Shown: positions 1 to 7,717 of the stretch, piece after piece
How positions within the stretch are numbered: position 1 is the first letter of the stretch
Layout: every line of letters starts with the position of its first letter
NCBI GenBank assembly: GCA_036557185.1
Contig: DATBHZ010000026.1
Location: 1-22,306 of the forward strand
Length of the DNA stretch: 22,306 nt
Reading direction: 5' to 3'
DNA from: DATBHZ01 sp036557185
GTDB lineage: Bacteria; Actinomycetota; Acidimicrobiia; IMCC26256; JAENVU01
Notes under the pieces: generated by a model
What the model was told of the DNA's origin: nothing
Database searches by the model: none
The model's input: only the letters and a program-made list of their open reading frames with translations
Made by a program: the position numbers and the translations under genes

Positions 1-558
1 GGTTGTGATCCTCAGCTCACGGTCCACACGGAGTCGGCGCGACGCGCGAACTCCGTGACATCGGTACCGCGACCTTGCAGCGCGCGAAATCGGCAGCGCG
101 CAAAGACCTCATCGTTTCGTGATGTCACGTGGAATCTCATACCACACAACTTCATGGAACTCGTGTATTGAACCATCCGCCTTCAACTATGGAAACGCAT
201 TCGCGCGCGAAGGTCAAGCATTTCGCCTTGTTCGTGCAGCGCGCGTCACATGTGGAACATGCGATGCGCGTGCGATCGACGCCGCATTGTCGCTGTGTTT
301 GCGCGCGTTGCGTGACAACGAGTTTTCTGCGACGAATGACGAGTTGCTCGGCATGTAGACACGAATTCTCGAGCGCACGCGCTCGCATCGCGCGTCTTCC
401 GGCAAAGAGCTCGTCGATGACCGCGGCGACGGAGCGACGGCGCGCGCGGTGCGAACGACGATGCGCAACGGTGCGCGCCCGGGCACCGCGGCGCGGGTCA
501 CACGCGAGCGAGATCGCTTGCGTCCGTTGCCCGCGCATCGCGCATGGTCACGAACGCG
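1..558. other. Non-coding or unassigned region with nested inverted repeats
   Basis: I see no convincing gene here. Open frames exist on both strands (for example 119-358 plus and 152-538 minus), but their third codon positions lack the strong G/C bias of every real gene in the window, and their translations are Arg/Cys/Ser-rich with no motif I recognise. The stretch looks locally less GC-rich than its neighbours, at least in 120-350, and is full of CGCG runs. Visible structure: an 8-bp inverted repeat CACGGAGT/ACTCCGTG at 27-57; a second pair GTGACATC (55-62) and GATGTCAC (121-128); the 12-bp palindrome TTCGCGCGCGAA at 200-211; and three copies of GCAGCGCGC at 77, 93 and 236. It could be the decayed end of an upstream gene, a structured RNA, or spacer. 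Confidence 0.5.
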
Positions 559-588
559 AACGAGCCCGGGGACGTCCCCGGGCTCGTT
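559..588 (-). terminator. Palindromic hairpin terminator after the tRNA genes
   Basis: A perfect 30-base palindrome with arms AACGAGCCCGGGGAC and GTCCCCGGGCTCGTT. It lies 26 bases past the 3' end of tRNA-Glu, where transcripts from gltX and the tRNAs would end. There is no long U run on either side (CGTTTCG on plus, CGTTCGCG on minus), so it fits the U-poor hairpin terminators common in GC-rich actinobacteria. Being symmetric, it could also stop transcription arriving from the left. Confidence 0.7.
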
Positions 589-614
589 TCGTACGACCGT
601 TGACAGCTGCTCTG

Positions 615-687
615 CAGCCCCGAGCAGATTCGAACTGCCGTTACCGCCTTGAGAGGGCGACGTCCTAGGCCACTAGACGACGGGGCC
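615..687 (-). tRNA. tRNA-Glu (anticodon CUC)
   Basis: The minus strand folds as a cloverleaf. The acceptor is GGCCCCG with CGGGGCT (position 1-72 is a G-U pair). The D arm contains TCTAGTGGCCTAGGA. The anticodon stem TCGCC/GGCGG encloses the loop CTCTCAA, giving anticodon CTC, which reads GAG. The T arm contains GGTTCGAATC-like sequence (GCAGTTCGAATCTGC). The discriminator is G and the 3' CCA is not encoded. It lies 44 bases after tRNA-Gln and is probably matured from the same transcript as gltX. Confidence 0.93.
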
Positions 688-731
688 ATTTTTCGGGCCT
701 CTGGATGCAGAAACGCTCATCCGTGGGCCGG

Positions 732-803
732 CTCGGGGGGGAGGACTCGAACCCCCAATGACAGGGCCAGAACCTGTTGTGTTGCCGATTACACCACCCC
801 CGA
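732..803 (-). tRNA. tRNA-Gln (anticodon CUG)
   Basis: The minus strand gives a cloverleaf with acceptor TCGGGGG/CCCCCGA, including the U1-A72 pair typical of tRNA-Gln. The anticodon stem ACAGG/CCTGT encloses TTCTGGC, so the anticodon is CTG and reads CAG. The T loop is TTCGAGT with stem GGGGG/CCTCC (one wobble). The discriminator is G; CCA is not encoded. It starts 48 bases after the gltX stop codon on the same strand. In bacteria without glutaminyl-tRNA synthetase, GluRS first charges this tRNA with glutamate, so its place right after gltX makes functional sense. Confidence 0.93.
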
Positions 804-851
804 ACGGGACCAGCGATCTTAGCCCGGCGACCTCGCGCGGCCGGAACAGGT

Positions 852-2288
852 TCAGGCCAGCCGCTCTCGAGCAGCGCGCAACCGTCCCAGCGCGCGCTCG
901 CGCCCGAGCAGGTGAATGGAGTCGAAGACGGGCAGACCCGCCGCGCGGCCCTCGGTCGCCGCGTACAACACGAACATGACCTTGCCCGGTTTCATGCCGA
1001 GGTCGGAGATCGCGGGACGGAGGTCGATCGCGTCCACCGTCCAGTCGCATTTCTCGACGTGCGCGATCGCTGCGTTGAGCACGTCACGACCACGCTCCGC
1101 GTTCACCACCCGTTGCCACGCATCGTCGTCGATCGAGAAATTTTCTTCCGTTACGAACAAGAAGTCGCTCTGCTCGACGATCGAAACGAGCGTCGTCGCG
1201 CGCTCCTGCGCGATCGCGACCACCTCGTCGAGGAGATCTTCGGTCACACCCGCGCCGTACCGCTCGATCATCAACGGCCGCACCCGCGCGGCGAGCTCGC
1301 CGCGGTCGAGCCGGCGGATCCACTCCCCGTTCATCCACTCGAGCTTCTTCTCGTCGAAGACTGCGGCGGACTTCGTGACGTGCTCGAGAGAGAACGAAGC
1401 GACGATCTCGTCGCGCGTCATCACCTCCCGATCGTCGCCCGGCGACCAGCCGAGCAGCGCGAGATAGTTCAGGAGCGCTTCCGGCAGGATCCCGCGGGCA
1501 CGGAAGTCCTCGACGGCGACCGCGCCGTGACGCTTGGAGAGCTTCGCCCGGTCGGCACGGAGGATGAGCGGCAGGTGCGCGTACTCCGGCGGCTCGGTGT
1601 CGCCCAAGGCAGCGCGCAGGGCGAGCACGCGGTGCGTCGTGTCGAGCAGGTCCTCGCCGCGGATCACGTGCGTGATCCCCATCGCGATGTCGTCGACGGC
1701 GTTCGCCAGGAAGAACAAGGGCTTGCCGTCGGAGCGCACGATGACGAAATCCGAGATCGTCGCCCACTCGACGCTGACCGGCCCGCGGACGAGGTCGACG
1801 AACGAGCTGGTACCCGTGTCGGGAGTGCGGAAGCGGATCGTGCGCGGCCGCCCCTCGGCTGCGAGCGCCTTTCGCTGCTCCGGCGTCAGCTCCCGGCCGC
1901 GACCGTCGTACCCCGGCGGGAGCTTCGCTTCCTTGCGCTCCGCGTTGATGGCCTCGAGCTCTTCGGGCGTCTCGAACGTCTCGTAGGCGTGACCCGATGC
2001 GAGGAGCTGCTCCGCGGCGGCCAGGTACGCATCCGCACGCGTGCTCTGGCGCACGGGCGGCTCGTCCCAGTCGATCCCGAGCCAGCCGAGCGTGTCGCCG
2101 ATGGCGTCGATCCACTCCTCACGCGTCCGCGAGGCGTCGGTGTCCTCGATGCGGAGCAGGAAGGAGCCGCCAATGTGACGCGCCTCGAACCAGTTGAACA
2201 ACGCCGTCCGAGCGCTCCCTACGTGCAGCTCACCGCTCGGCGCCGGGGAGAACCTCACTCTCACCGGGCTCGCCGCGGCGCTGGTCAC
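852..2288 (-). CDS. gltX: Glutamyl-tRNA synthetase (GluRS)
   Basis: Ligates glutamate to tRNA-Glu using ATP in the cytoplasm. Where glutaminyl-tRNA synthetase is absent it also makes Glu-tRNA-Gln for the GatCAB amidotransferase. The product is 478 aa, the usual bacterial length. The class I HIGH-type motif is at residues 14-28 (APSGELHVGSARTAL), the KMSKS-type motif is KLSKRHG at 249-255, and the C-terminal third is the helical anticodon-binding region. The zinc-binding cysteines found in E. coli GluRS near residues 98-127 are absent (YETFETPEEL here), so this is a zinc-less form. It starts at GTG, which overlaps the TGA of the acyl-CoA dehydrogenase gene in a 4-base GTGA, implying translational coupling. 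Two tRNA genes that are its likely substrates follow directly. Whether it is discriminating cannot be told from this sequence. Confidence 0.97.
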   Translation of the reverse strand: MTSAAASPVRVRFSPAPSGELHVGSARTALFNWFEARHIGGSFLLRIEDTDASRTREEWIDAIGDTLGWLGIDWDEPPVRQSTRADAYLAAAEQLLASGHAYETFETPEELEAINAERKEAKLPPGYDGRGRELTPEQRKALAAEGRPRTIRFRTPDTGTSSFVDLVRGPVSVEWATISDFVIVRSDGKPLFFLANAVDDIAMGITHVIRGEDLLDTTHRVLALRAALGDTEPPEYAHLPLILRADRAKLSKRHGAVAVEDFRARGILPEALLNYLALLGWSPGDDREVMTRDEIVASFSLEHVTKSAAVFDEKKLEWMNGEWIRRLDRGELAARVRPLMIERYGAGVTEDLLDEVVAIAQERATTLVSIVEQSDFLFVTEENFSIDDDAWQRVVNAERGRDVLNAAIAHVEKCDWTVDAIDLRPAISDLGMKPGKVMFVLYAATEGRAAGLPVFDSIHLLGRERALGRLRAARERLA

Positions 2289-3451
2289 GGCGCGTTCCCT
2301 GCCTCTTCGAGCAGCCGGCGCGCGACGACCACGCGCTGAATCTGGTTCGTGCCCTCGTAGATCTGGGTCCCCTTCGCGTCACGCATCATGCGCTCGACGG
2401 GGAACTCCGCGGTGTACCCGGCGCCGCCCAGCATCTGGACGGCATCGGTCGTGACCTGCATCGCTGTGTCCGACGCGAACAGCTTGGCCATCGACGAGAT
2501 CTTGGAGACGTCGGGCGCCCCGGCATCCGCCATGGCGCACGCCCGGTAGACGAGCGAGCGCGCCGCCTCCACGCGCGTTGCCATGTCCGCCAGCATGAAC
2601 TGGAGGCCCTGGAACTCGGCGATCGGCTTGCCGAACTGGGACCGATCCAGCATGTAGCGCGTCGCCGCGTCGAGCGCGCCCTGGGCGATGCCCACGGCCT
2701 GCGCGCCGACGATCGGCCGCGACGTGTCGAGCGCACCCATCGCGTACGCGAACCCCTGGCCCTCCTGACCGATGAGGTGCGACGCGGGAACGACGACGTG
2801 GTCGAGGATCAGCTCACCGGTCGGCGAGCCACGCATCCCCATCTTGTGCTCGATCTTGCCCACCGAGACGCCAGGGGTGTCGCGCAGCACGGCGAACGCG
2901 CTGATCCCCCGGCCGGCTGCATCGGGGTCGGTCTTCGCGAACACCGTGTACAGGTCGGAGATGCCGACGTTCGTGACCCACATCTTGCGTCCGTCGAGGA
3001 CGTAGGAGTCGCCGTCGCGCGCCGCCCGCGTGCGCATCGAGGCGACATCGCTCCCGGCCCCGGCTTCGGACAGGCAGTAGCTGGCCTGCCACTCCCCCGA
3101 GGCGACCTTCGGGACGATCTCGGCCGCGAGCTCCGGGTCTCCGAACTGCACGATCGGTGTCACGGCGAGCCGCGAGATCAGGACGAACAACGACGAGGAC
3201 CCGCACGCACGTGCGACCTCCTCGACGAGGATCGCGTAGGTCAGGGTGTCGCCACCGTCGCCTCCGAAGCTCTCCGGATAGATCGACCGTACGAGACCCG
3301 AGTCCCGGTACGCGGCGAACGAGTCCCACGGATACTCACTGCGCACGTCGGCGTTCGCGGCATGCGGTGCGATCTCGGCTGCCGCGAGCTTTCGTGCGCT
3401 GCGGCGGAACTCCTCGTACTCCTCGGGGAGCGTGAAGGGTGGCGTGCTCAT
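2285..3451 (-). CDS. Acyl-CoA dehydrogenase
   Basis: An FAD-dependent enzyme that introduces an alpha-beta double bond into an acyl-CoA and passes electrons to ETF. The product is 388 aa, typical of the family, with the N-terminal helical, central beta and C-terminal helical domains in order. The FAD/substrate signature YCLSEAGAGSD lies at 125-135. The C-terminal signature around GGAGYTAEFPVERMMRD (342-358) is followed by QIYEGTNQIQR, whose Glu365 is the expected catalytic base. I chose the ATG at 3451 (MSTPPFTLP) because the longer frame to 3538 adds 29 Arg/Cys-rich residues unlike the family, and because this ATG overlaps the preceding gene's TGA in an ATGA junction. It resembles short/branched-chain dehydrogenases. 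Its place after leuB-ilvE-cimA suggests a role in branched-chain or short acyl-CoA turnover, but substrate specificity cannot be read here. Confidence 0.93.
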   Translation of the reverse strand: MSTPPFTLPEEYEEFRRSARKLAAAEIAPHAANADVRSEYPWDSFAAYRDSGLVRSIYPESFGGDGGDTLTYAILVEEVARACGSSSLFVLISRLAVTPIVQFGDPELAAEIVPKVASGEWQASYCLSEAGAGSDVASMRTRAARDGDSYVLDGRKMWVTNVGISDLYTVFAKTDPDAAGRGISAFAVLRDTPGVSVGKIEHKMGMRGSPTGELILDHVVVPASHLIGQEGQGFAYAMGALDTSRPIVGAQAVGIAQGALDAATRYMLDRSQFGKPIAEFQGLQFMLADMATRVEAARSLVYRACAMADAGAPDVSKISSMAKLFASDTAMQVTTDAVQMLGGAGYTAEFPVERMMRDAKGTQIYEGTNQIQRVVVARRLLEEAGNAP

Positions 3452-3999
3452 TCGGAGTCGCGTGCAGACGCCGCAGCTCGTGCGATCGTGGCACGCACCT
3501 CCGCGAGGCGGGCGTTCAGCTCCGCCGACGGCATGCACAGGGTGGTCACGTCGACTGCGTCGACGATCGCCCGGGACACCAGGTACTCGTGGGCCGCGTT
3601 GCGGATCGCGGCGGGCCGCCAGGCTCGGATCTCGGGCGTCGCGGGCTCGTCGAACCCGAGCAGCCGCATCGCGACCTCGATGTCGCCGATGACAGGCGCC
3701 CGGCCGACGTACGCCGCGCGCTTCATCGCGAGCGCGGCAACGACGGTGTGGGCGTCTGCCGGCCGCTCGTCGGGCTCCAACCGCAGGCGGTCACTCACCC
3801 GATTGACGAGCGTCAGCGCGTACCCGACGTTCGGGCCCGGAGAACCGAGGAGGTCACCCTCGGGCTGGCTCGGTCCGAGGTCGCCGGGTCGGTCGGCACG
3901 CCACGACGGCGAAGGGGGCATGTAGACGCCGGGCGCGAGGTTCGGGCCCTGGCGCGGCAGCTCGTCGAGGGGCGTCGCGATGTACGGATCAGTCGGCAC
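3448..3999 (-). CDS. Conserved-looking protein of unknown function (183 aa)
   Basis: I do not recognise this family. The gene is real: its third codon positions are strongly G/C-rich, it starts 9 bases after cimA, and its TGA overlaps the ATG of the acyl-CoA dehydrogenase. The first 60 residues are Pro/Gly-rich and probably extended (NLAPGVYMPPSP, GDLGPSQPEGD, GSPGPNVGY). Residues from about 60 to 180 look helical, with a segment rich in Ala/Val and charged residues and a final helix of the type LNARLAEVRATIARAAASA. There is no signal peptide or membrane segment, so it is probably cytosolic. The start is GTG at 3999 with no clear Shine-Dalgarno, so translation would rely on coupling to cimA; a shorter form from the Met at residue 27 is possible. 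Confidence 0.75.
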   Translation of the reverse strand: MPTDPYIATPLDELPRQGPNLAPGVYMPPSPSWRADRPGDLGPSQPEGDLLGSPGPNVGYALTLVNRVSDRLRLEPDERPADAHTVVAALAMKRAAYVGRAPVIGDIEVAMRLLGFDEPATPEIRAWRPAAIRNAAHEYLVSRAIVDAVDVTTLCMPSAELNARLAEVRATIARAAASARDSE

Positions 4000-4008
4000 G
4001 GAGGCTTG

Positions 4009-5613
4009 CTACCCGCGGAGCGAGGCTCGGAGCAAGCCATAGACCAGAGAGTCGGACAGGGCCTGCCAGCTCGCCTCGATGATGTTCTCGCTCACGCCGA
4101 TCGTGGTCCAGGACTCCTCACCGTCGGTCGTGTCGAGGAGGACTCGTGTGACCGCGCCGGTGCCCTTCTGCGTGTCGAGGACGCGCACCTTGTAGTCGGT
4201 GAGGTGCACGCGGTCGAGCTCCGGGAACGTGCCGTCGAGCGCTGTGCGCAGCGCGCGGTCGAGCGCGTTCACGGGGCCGTTGCCCTCCTCGGTCGCGATG
4301 AAGCGCTCGCCGCCGACGTGCACCTTGATCGTGGCCTCGGTGAGGACGCCGTCGGGCTTCTCGCCGGCCTGGGTGTCGGGGCTCGCGTCGTCGGTGATGA
4401 CGCGGAACGACTCGACGGTGAACCAGCTCGGCTCCCATCCCGCGGTGCGGCGCATGAGTAGCTCGAGCGAGGCGTCCGCGACTTCGAAGTGATAGCCCTC
4501 GTGCTCGAGGTGCTTGAGCGTGTCGACGACGAGGTTGACCGTCGGGCCGTCGAGCTCGAGCCCGAGCTCCTTCGCCTTGAGCATCACGGTCGAGCGGCCC
4601 GCCAGCTCCGACATCACGAAGCGCGTGCCGTTCCCCACGGTCACCGGCGGGACGTGTTCGTACGCGTCGGGTCGCTTCGCGATCGCGCTGACGTGCAGCC
4701 CTGCCTTGTGGGCGAACGCCGACGTCCCCACGTACGGGGCTTGCGGGTTCAGCGCCATGTTCACGAGCTCTGCCACGTGATGTGCCACGGGGGTGAGCCG
4801 CTCCATGCGGTCGGGCGGCAGCGTCTCGATGCCCATCTTGAGCGAGAGGTTCGGGATGATCGTTGTGAGGTTGCAGTTGCCGGTGCGCTCCCCGTAGCCG
4901 TTGATCGTTCCCTGCACCTGCGTCGCGCCGCCGCGTACGCCGGCGAGCGCGTTGGCCACCCCGCAACCTGCGTCGTCGTGCAGGTGCACGCCGACCGGGA
5001 CGTCGTCGCCGAAGTACTCGACCACGCTCTGCACGATGGACTCGACCTCGTGCGGCAGCGCACCGCCGTTCGTGTCACAGAGCACGAGACGGTCGACACC
5101 GGACTGCGCCGCGCCTTCGAGCACACGAAGGCTGAACTCCGGGTTGTGCTTGTAGCCGTCGAAGAAGTGCTCCGCATCGAAGAGGACCTCGAGCCCGCGG
5201 CCCTTCAAGTACTCGATGGAGTCGGCGACCATCGCGACTCCCTCGTCGAGCGTGGTGTCCAGCGCTTCGAGCACGTGGTAGTCCCAGCACTTCCCCACGA
5301 TGCAGACGGCGCCCGTGCGCGCTTCCACCAGATGGCGCAACGTGTCGTCCGAGTCGACCTTGCCCTTGGCGCGCCGCGTCATCCCGAACGCGACGAGCTT
5401 GCTGGTCTCGAGGTGCAGATCGCTCGGGGTGCGGCGGAAGAGCTCGTCGTCCTTGGGGTTCGCTCCCGGCCAGCCCGCCTCGATGTAGTCGACGCCCAGG
5501 TAGTCGAGCTGCTCCGCGATCCGGAGCTTGTCGTCGACCGTCAGCGAGATCCCCTCGAGCTGCGACCCATCCCGCAACGTGGTGTCGTAAATTTGAACCC
5601 GCTCAGGAGCCAT
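4009..5613 (-). CDS. cimA: (R)-citramalate synthase
   Basis: Condenses pyruvate with acetyl-CoA to citramalate, the first step of the threonine-independent route to 2-oxobutyrate and isoleucine. The product is 534 aa. It has a DRE-TIM metallolyase barrel with TTLRDGSQ at 11-18 (Arg14, Asp15), the EAGWPGANPKD segment typical of the CimA branch at 45-55, metal-binding HLHDD (His210, His212) and GTINGYGERTGNCNL near 235-249. A LeuA-type C-terminal dimer/allosteric domain covers roughly 390-534. EAGWPGANPKD and GSQLEG separate it from the true leuA at 13598-15139, which has EAGFPIASDGD and GEQSPG. The start is ATG with GAGG about 7 bases upstream. It lies between ilvE and the unknown 183-aa gene. 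LeuB and LeuCD can act on the citramalate-derived intermediates, so the window holds most of this pathway. Feedback inhibition by isoleucine is expected for the family. Confidence 0.93.
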   Translation of the reverse strand: MAPERVQIYDTTLRDGSQLEGISLTVDDKLRIAEQLDYLGVDYIEAGWPGANPKDDELFRRTPSDLHLETSKLVAFGMTRRAKGKVDSDDTLRHLVEARTGAVCIVGKCWDYHVLEALDTTLDEGVAMVADSIEYLKGRGLEVLFDAEHFFDGYKHNPEFSLRVLEGAAQSGVDRLVLCDTNGGALPHEVESIVQSVVEYFGDDVPVGVHLHDDAGCGVANALAGVRGGATQVQGTINGYGERTGNCNLTTIIPNLSLKMGIETLPPDRMERLTPVAHHVAELVNMALNPQAPYVGTSAFAHKAGLHVSAIAKRPDAYEHVPPVTVGNGTRFVMSELAGRSTVMLKAKELGLELDGPTVNLVVDTLKHLEHEGYHFEVADASLELLMRRTAGWEPSWFTVESFRVITDDASPDTQAGEKPDGVLTEATIKVHVGGERFIATEEGNGPVNALDRALRTALDGTFPELDRVHLTDYKVRVLDTQKGTGAVTRVLLDTTDGEESWTTIGVSENIIEASWQALSDSLVYGLLRASLRG

Positions 5614-5723
5614 GAGGTGCCTCTTCGCGCGCGGCTGACGCAGCGATCGGAGCGAGCGAAGTTAGCTCGCAGGAGCAACGAGCGTCCGCGAGGCGGGTAT
5701 CCCGCCGAGCAGCGAGTGCGACC
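5614..5723 (-). repeat. Hairpin-rich ilvE-cimA spacer
   Basis: This 110-base gap is the largest within the leuB-gltX unit. It holds GGCGGG-TAT-CCCGCC (5692-5706), a perfect 6-bp stem with a 3-base loop, and GCGAGC-N7-GCTCGC (5652-5670), besides several AGCGAGC/GAGCAACGAG variants. No U run follows either stem, so termination would be partial at best. It may be an mRNA-stabilising or processing element, or a copy of a dispersed intergenic repeat. Confidence 0.5.
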
Positions 5724-6644
5724 CTAATCATGTACGTGTTCTACCCAGTTCTTGTACTTGTCGGTTTGGCCGCGGACGGCCTTCGCGAACTCCTCGGCGA
5801 CGACGAGGGTCTTCGGGCCAGGGCACGGGATGGCACGGTCGTCGACCGAGTTGACCGCGCTCACCTCCGCCGCCGTACCGCAGACGAACATCTCCTCGGC
5901 GATGTACAGGTCGCTGCGCGTGAGCATCCCCTCGCGCACCTCGAAGCCGTGATCGCGACAGATCGTAACGATCGAGTCCTGCGTGATCCCCTCGAGCGCC
6001 CCCGCGGCCAGCGGCGGCATCACAAGGACGTCGTCGCGGCAGGCGAAGATGTTCTCGCCCGTGCACTCGCTCACGAAGCCCGCGGGGTTGAGCATGATCG
6101 CCTCGTCGTAACCCGACTTGAGGGCCTCGACCTTGGCGAGCGACGAGTTCACGTAGTTCCCCGTCGTCTTCGCGGCGGGCGGCATCGTGTTGTGGTCGTG
6201 CCGCGTCCACGAGCTCACCTTCATGCGGACACCCTTCTGCACGGCGTCGTCGCCGAGGTACGCACCCCAGGGCCAGCAGGCAATAGCTACATCGACGTTG
6301 CACGGCAGGGTGTTGAGCCCCATCTCGCCGTACCCGTAGTACGCGATCGGCCGGATGTAGCAGGACGCCAGGCCCGTTGCGGCCACGGTGTCCTTGATCG
6401 CCTGGGTGATCTCGTCCTCGCCGTAGGGGATCTCCATCATCATGATGCGCGCGGACTCGAACAGCCGCTTCACGTGATCCGTGAGGCGGAACACCGCGGG
6501 GCCGCGCTCGGTCTCGTATGCGCGAATGCCCTCGAACACCCCCATGCCGTAGTGCAGCGAGTGCGTGAGGATGTGAATGCGTGCTTCGTCCCACGGGACG
6601 AGCTCGCCGTTCATCCAGATCTTCTCGGTCTTCTCGATGGGCAT
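5724..6644 (-). CDS. ilvE: Branched-chain amino acid aminotransferase
   Basis: A PLP enzyme of fold type IV that performs the last step of leucine, isoleucine and valine synthesis, using glutamate as amino donor. At 306 aa it matches the E. coli IlvE length. The PLP lysine is Lys159 in PAAKTTGNYVNSS, and the class IV signature follows (EAIMLNPAGFVSECTGENIF, 181-200). SGTAAE-like CGTAAEVSAVNSVD near the C-terminus contacts the cofactor phosphate. N-terminal IWMNGELVPWDEARIH and HYGMGVFEGIRAY are also typical. The gene begins 4 bases after the leuB stop codon, with AAAGGG about 10 bases before the ATG, so it is cotranscribed with leuB and would share its attenuator. Confidence 0.96.
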   Translation of the reverse strand: MPIEKTEKIWMNGELVPWDEARIHILTHSLHYGMGVFEGIRAYETERGPAVFRLTDHVKRLFESARIMMMEIPYGEDEITQAIKDTVAATGLASCYIRPIAYYGYGEMGLNTLPCNVDVAIACWPWGAYLGDDAVQKGVRMKVSSWTRHDHNTMPPAAKTTGNYVNSSLAKVEALKSGYDEAIMLNPAGFVSECTGENIFACRDDVLVMPPLAAGALEGITQDSIVTICRDHGFEVREGMLTRSDLYIAEEMFVCGTAAEVSAVNSVDDRAIPCPGPKTLVVAEEFAKAVRGQTDKYKNWVEHVHD

Positions 6645-6648
6645 CTCG

Positions 6649-7641
6649 TCAAACCCTTTCCGCGATGCGTGCGCCGATCTCCGACGTCGAACCCTCGATG
6701 TCGTCGGAGCTGGAGACCGCCTTGTGTACCCGGGCAGCCGCGTCGGTCTCCCCGAGGAAGTCGAGCATCATCCCGGCGCTGATGATCGCAGCCCGCGGGT
6801 CTGCCTTGCCGGTTCCCGCGATGTCGGGTGCCGACCCGTGCACCGGCTCGAAGAGCGACGGGCCGGTGCGCGCGGGATTGAGGTTGGCGGAGGCCGCGCG
6901 GCCGATCCCGCCGGACACGGCACCGCCGAGGTCGGTGAGGATGTCACCGAACAAATTGTCGGTCACGATCACGTCGTAGCGCTCCGGCCGCTGCACGAAG
7001 TGGATGCACGCTGCATCGACGTGGTCGTAGCCGGTGGTCACGTCGGGGAACTCCTCCGCGACTGCCGCGAAGGCGCGCTGCCAGAGGTCGCCCGAGAATG
7101 TGAGCACGTTGGTCTTGTGCACCAGGGCGAGGTGCTTGGCGGGGCGTGACTGCGCGAGCTCGAATGCGAAACGCACGCATCGCTCCACACCGAAGCGCGT
7201 GTTCACGGAGCCCTGCGTCGCGATCTCGTGCGGTGTCCCGTGCCTGAGGAAGCCACCCTCGCCCGCGTAGATGCCCTCGGTGTTCTCGCGCACGACCATC
7301 ATGTCGACGCCACCGTTCAGCGCGCTCGGTGGAGCGAGGAACGGGCGCAGGTTCACGTACAGATCGAGCGCGAAGCGAAGCTTGAGGAGAAGACCCCGCT
7401 CGAGCACTCCGGGCGGGACGTTCGGGGTCCCCACCGCGCCCAGGAGGATCGCGTCGAAGTGCCGGAGCTCCTCCAGGGTCTCGTCGGAGAGCACCTCGCC
7501 GGTCGAGAGGTAGCGAGCGCCACCGAGGTCGAACTGCGTCGCGTCGTAGCGAATCCCGGCGGCATCGAGCACGCGCAGCGCCTCCGCGACGACCTCGGGG
7601 CCGATGCCGTCGCCGGCGATGACTGCGATTCGATGACTCAC
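6649..7641 (-). CDS. leuB: 3-Isopropylmalate dehydrogenase
   Basis: NAD-dependent oxidative decarboxylation of 3-isopropylmalate, the third leucine-specific step. The same enzyme type can act on the methylmalate intermediate of the citramalate route. The product is 330 aa, within the 330-360 range of actinobacterial LeuB. Visible landmarks are GDGIGPEVV at 10-18, the substrate-binding arginines in LLLKLRFALDLYVNLRP (84-100), VRENTEGIYAGEGG (117-130), Lys176, the family signature NLFGDILTDLGG (229-240, with metal ligands Asp233 and Asp237), and the NAD-binding GSAPDIAGTGKADP (269-282). The start is GTG at 7641 with GGGAGCG a few bases upstream. It is the first structural gene behind the attenuator at 7687-7840. 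A GATAAT sequence at 7671-7676 could be a second, attenuator-independent -10, but no -35 matches it. Confidence 0.95.
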   Translation of the reverse strand: MSHRIAVIAGDGIGPEVVAEALRVLDAAGIRYDATQFDLGGARYLSTGEVLSDETLEELRHFDAILLGAVGTPNVPPGVLERGLLLKLRFALDLYVNLRPFLAPPSALNGGVDMMVVRENTEGIYAGEGGFLRHGTPHEIATQGSVNTRFGVERCVRFAFELAQSRPAKHLALVHKTNVLTFSGDLWQRAFAAVAEEFPDVTTGYDHVDAACIHFVQRPERYDVIVTDNLFGDILTDLGGAVSGGIGRAASANLNPARTGPSLFEPVHGSAPDIAGTGKADPRAAIISAGMMLDFLGETDAAARVHKAVSSSDDIEGSTSEIGARIAERV

Positions 7642-7661
7642 GGACGCTCCCGGTTGCCTGA

Positions 7662-7681
7662 TCCGGGTTCATTATCCCGGA
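7662..7681. repeat. 20-bp inverted repeat between the attenuator and leuB
   Basis: TCCGGG-N8-CCCGGA lies 20 bases before the leuB start codon and just after the terminator. It could be an operator or an RNA hairpin in the readthrough transcript. GATAAT, a possible -10, lies in its loop. Confidence 0.4.
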
Positions 7682-7686
7682 CAATG

Positions 7687-7712
7687 AAAAACCGCCCACC
7701 GAGGTGGACGGT
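7687..7712 (-). terminator. Intrinsic terminator of the leuB attenuator
   Basis: On the minus strand ACCGTCCACC and GGTGGGCGGT pair over 9-10 bp (one U-G), closed effectively by a CUCG tetraloop, and are followed at once by TTTTT. It stands between the leader peptide and leuB, 46 bases before the leuB start, so it would end transcripts unless an alternative fold intervenes. The next gene to the right on the minus strand starts at 8871 and ends at 8377, and the plus-strand gene greA lies between, so this terminator belongs to the leuB leader and not to another gene. Confidence 0.88.
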
Positions 7713-7717
7713 CGTGA

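Noticed and set aside
119..358. Plus-strand open frame of 79 aa
   Set aside because: Codon third positions are mixed, unlike the real genes; no ribosome site or family match.
152..538. Minus-strand open frame of 128 aa in the left region
   Set aside because: Arg/Cys-rich, no G/C third-position bias, no recognisable motif, and overlapped by other equally plausible frames.
777..2339. Long plus-strand open frame of 520 aa opposite gltX
   Set aside because: Mirror frame of a high-GC gene; the minus strand encodes a complete GluRS with both catalytic motifs.
4489..5727. 412-aa plus-strand frame opposite cimA
   Set aside because: Antisense shadow caused by GC-rich codons; low-complexity Arg/Val/Asp composition.
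7682..7687. TTGTCC as a -35 for GATAAT before leuB
   Set aside because: It is only about 5 bases from GATAAT, too close for a sigma factor.
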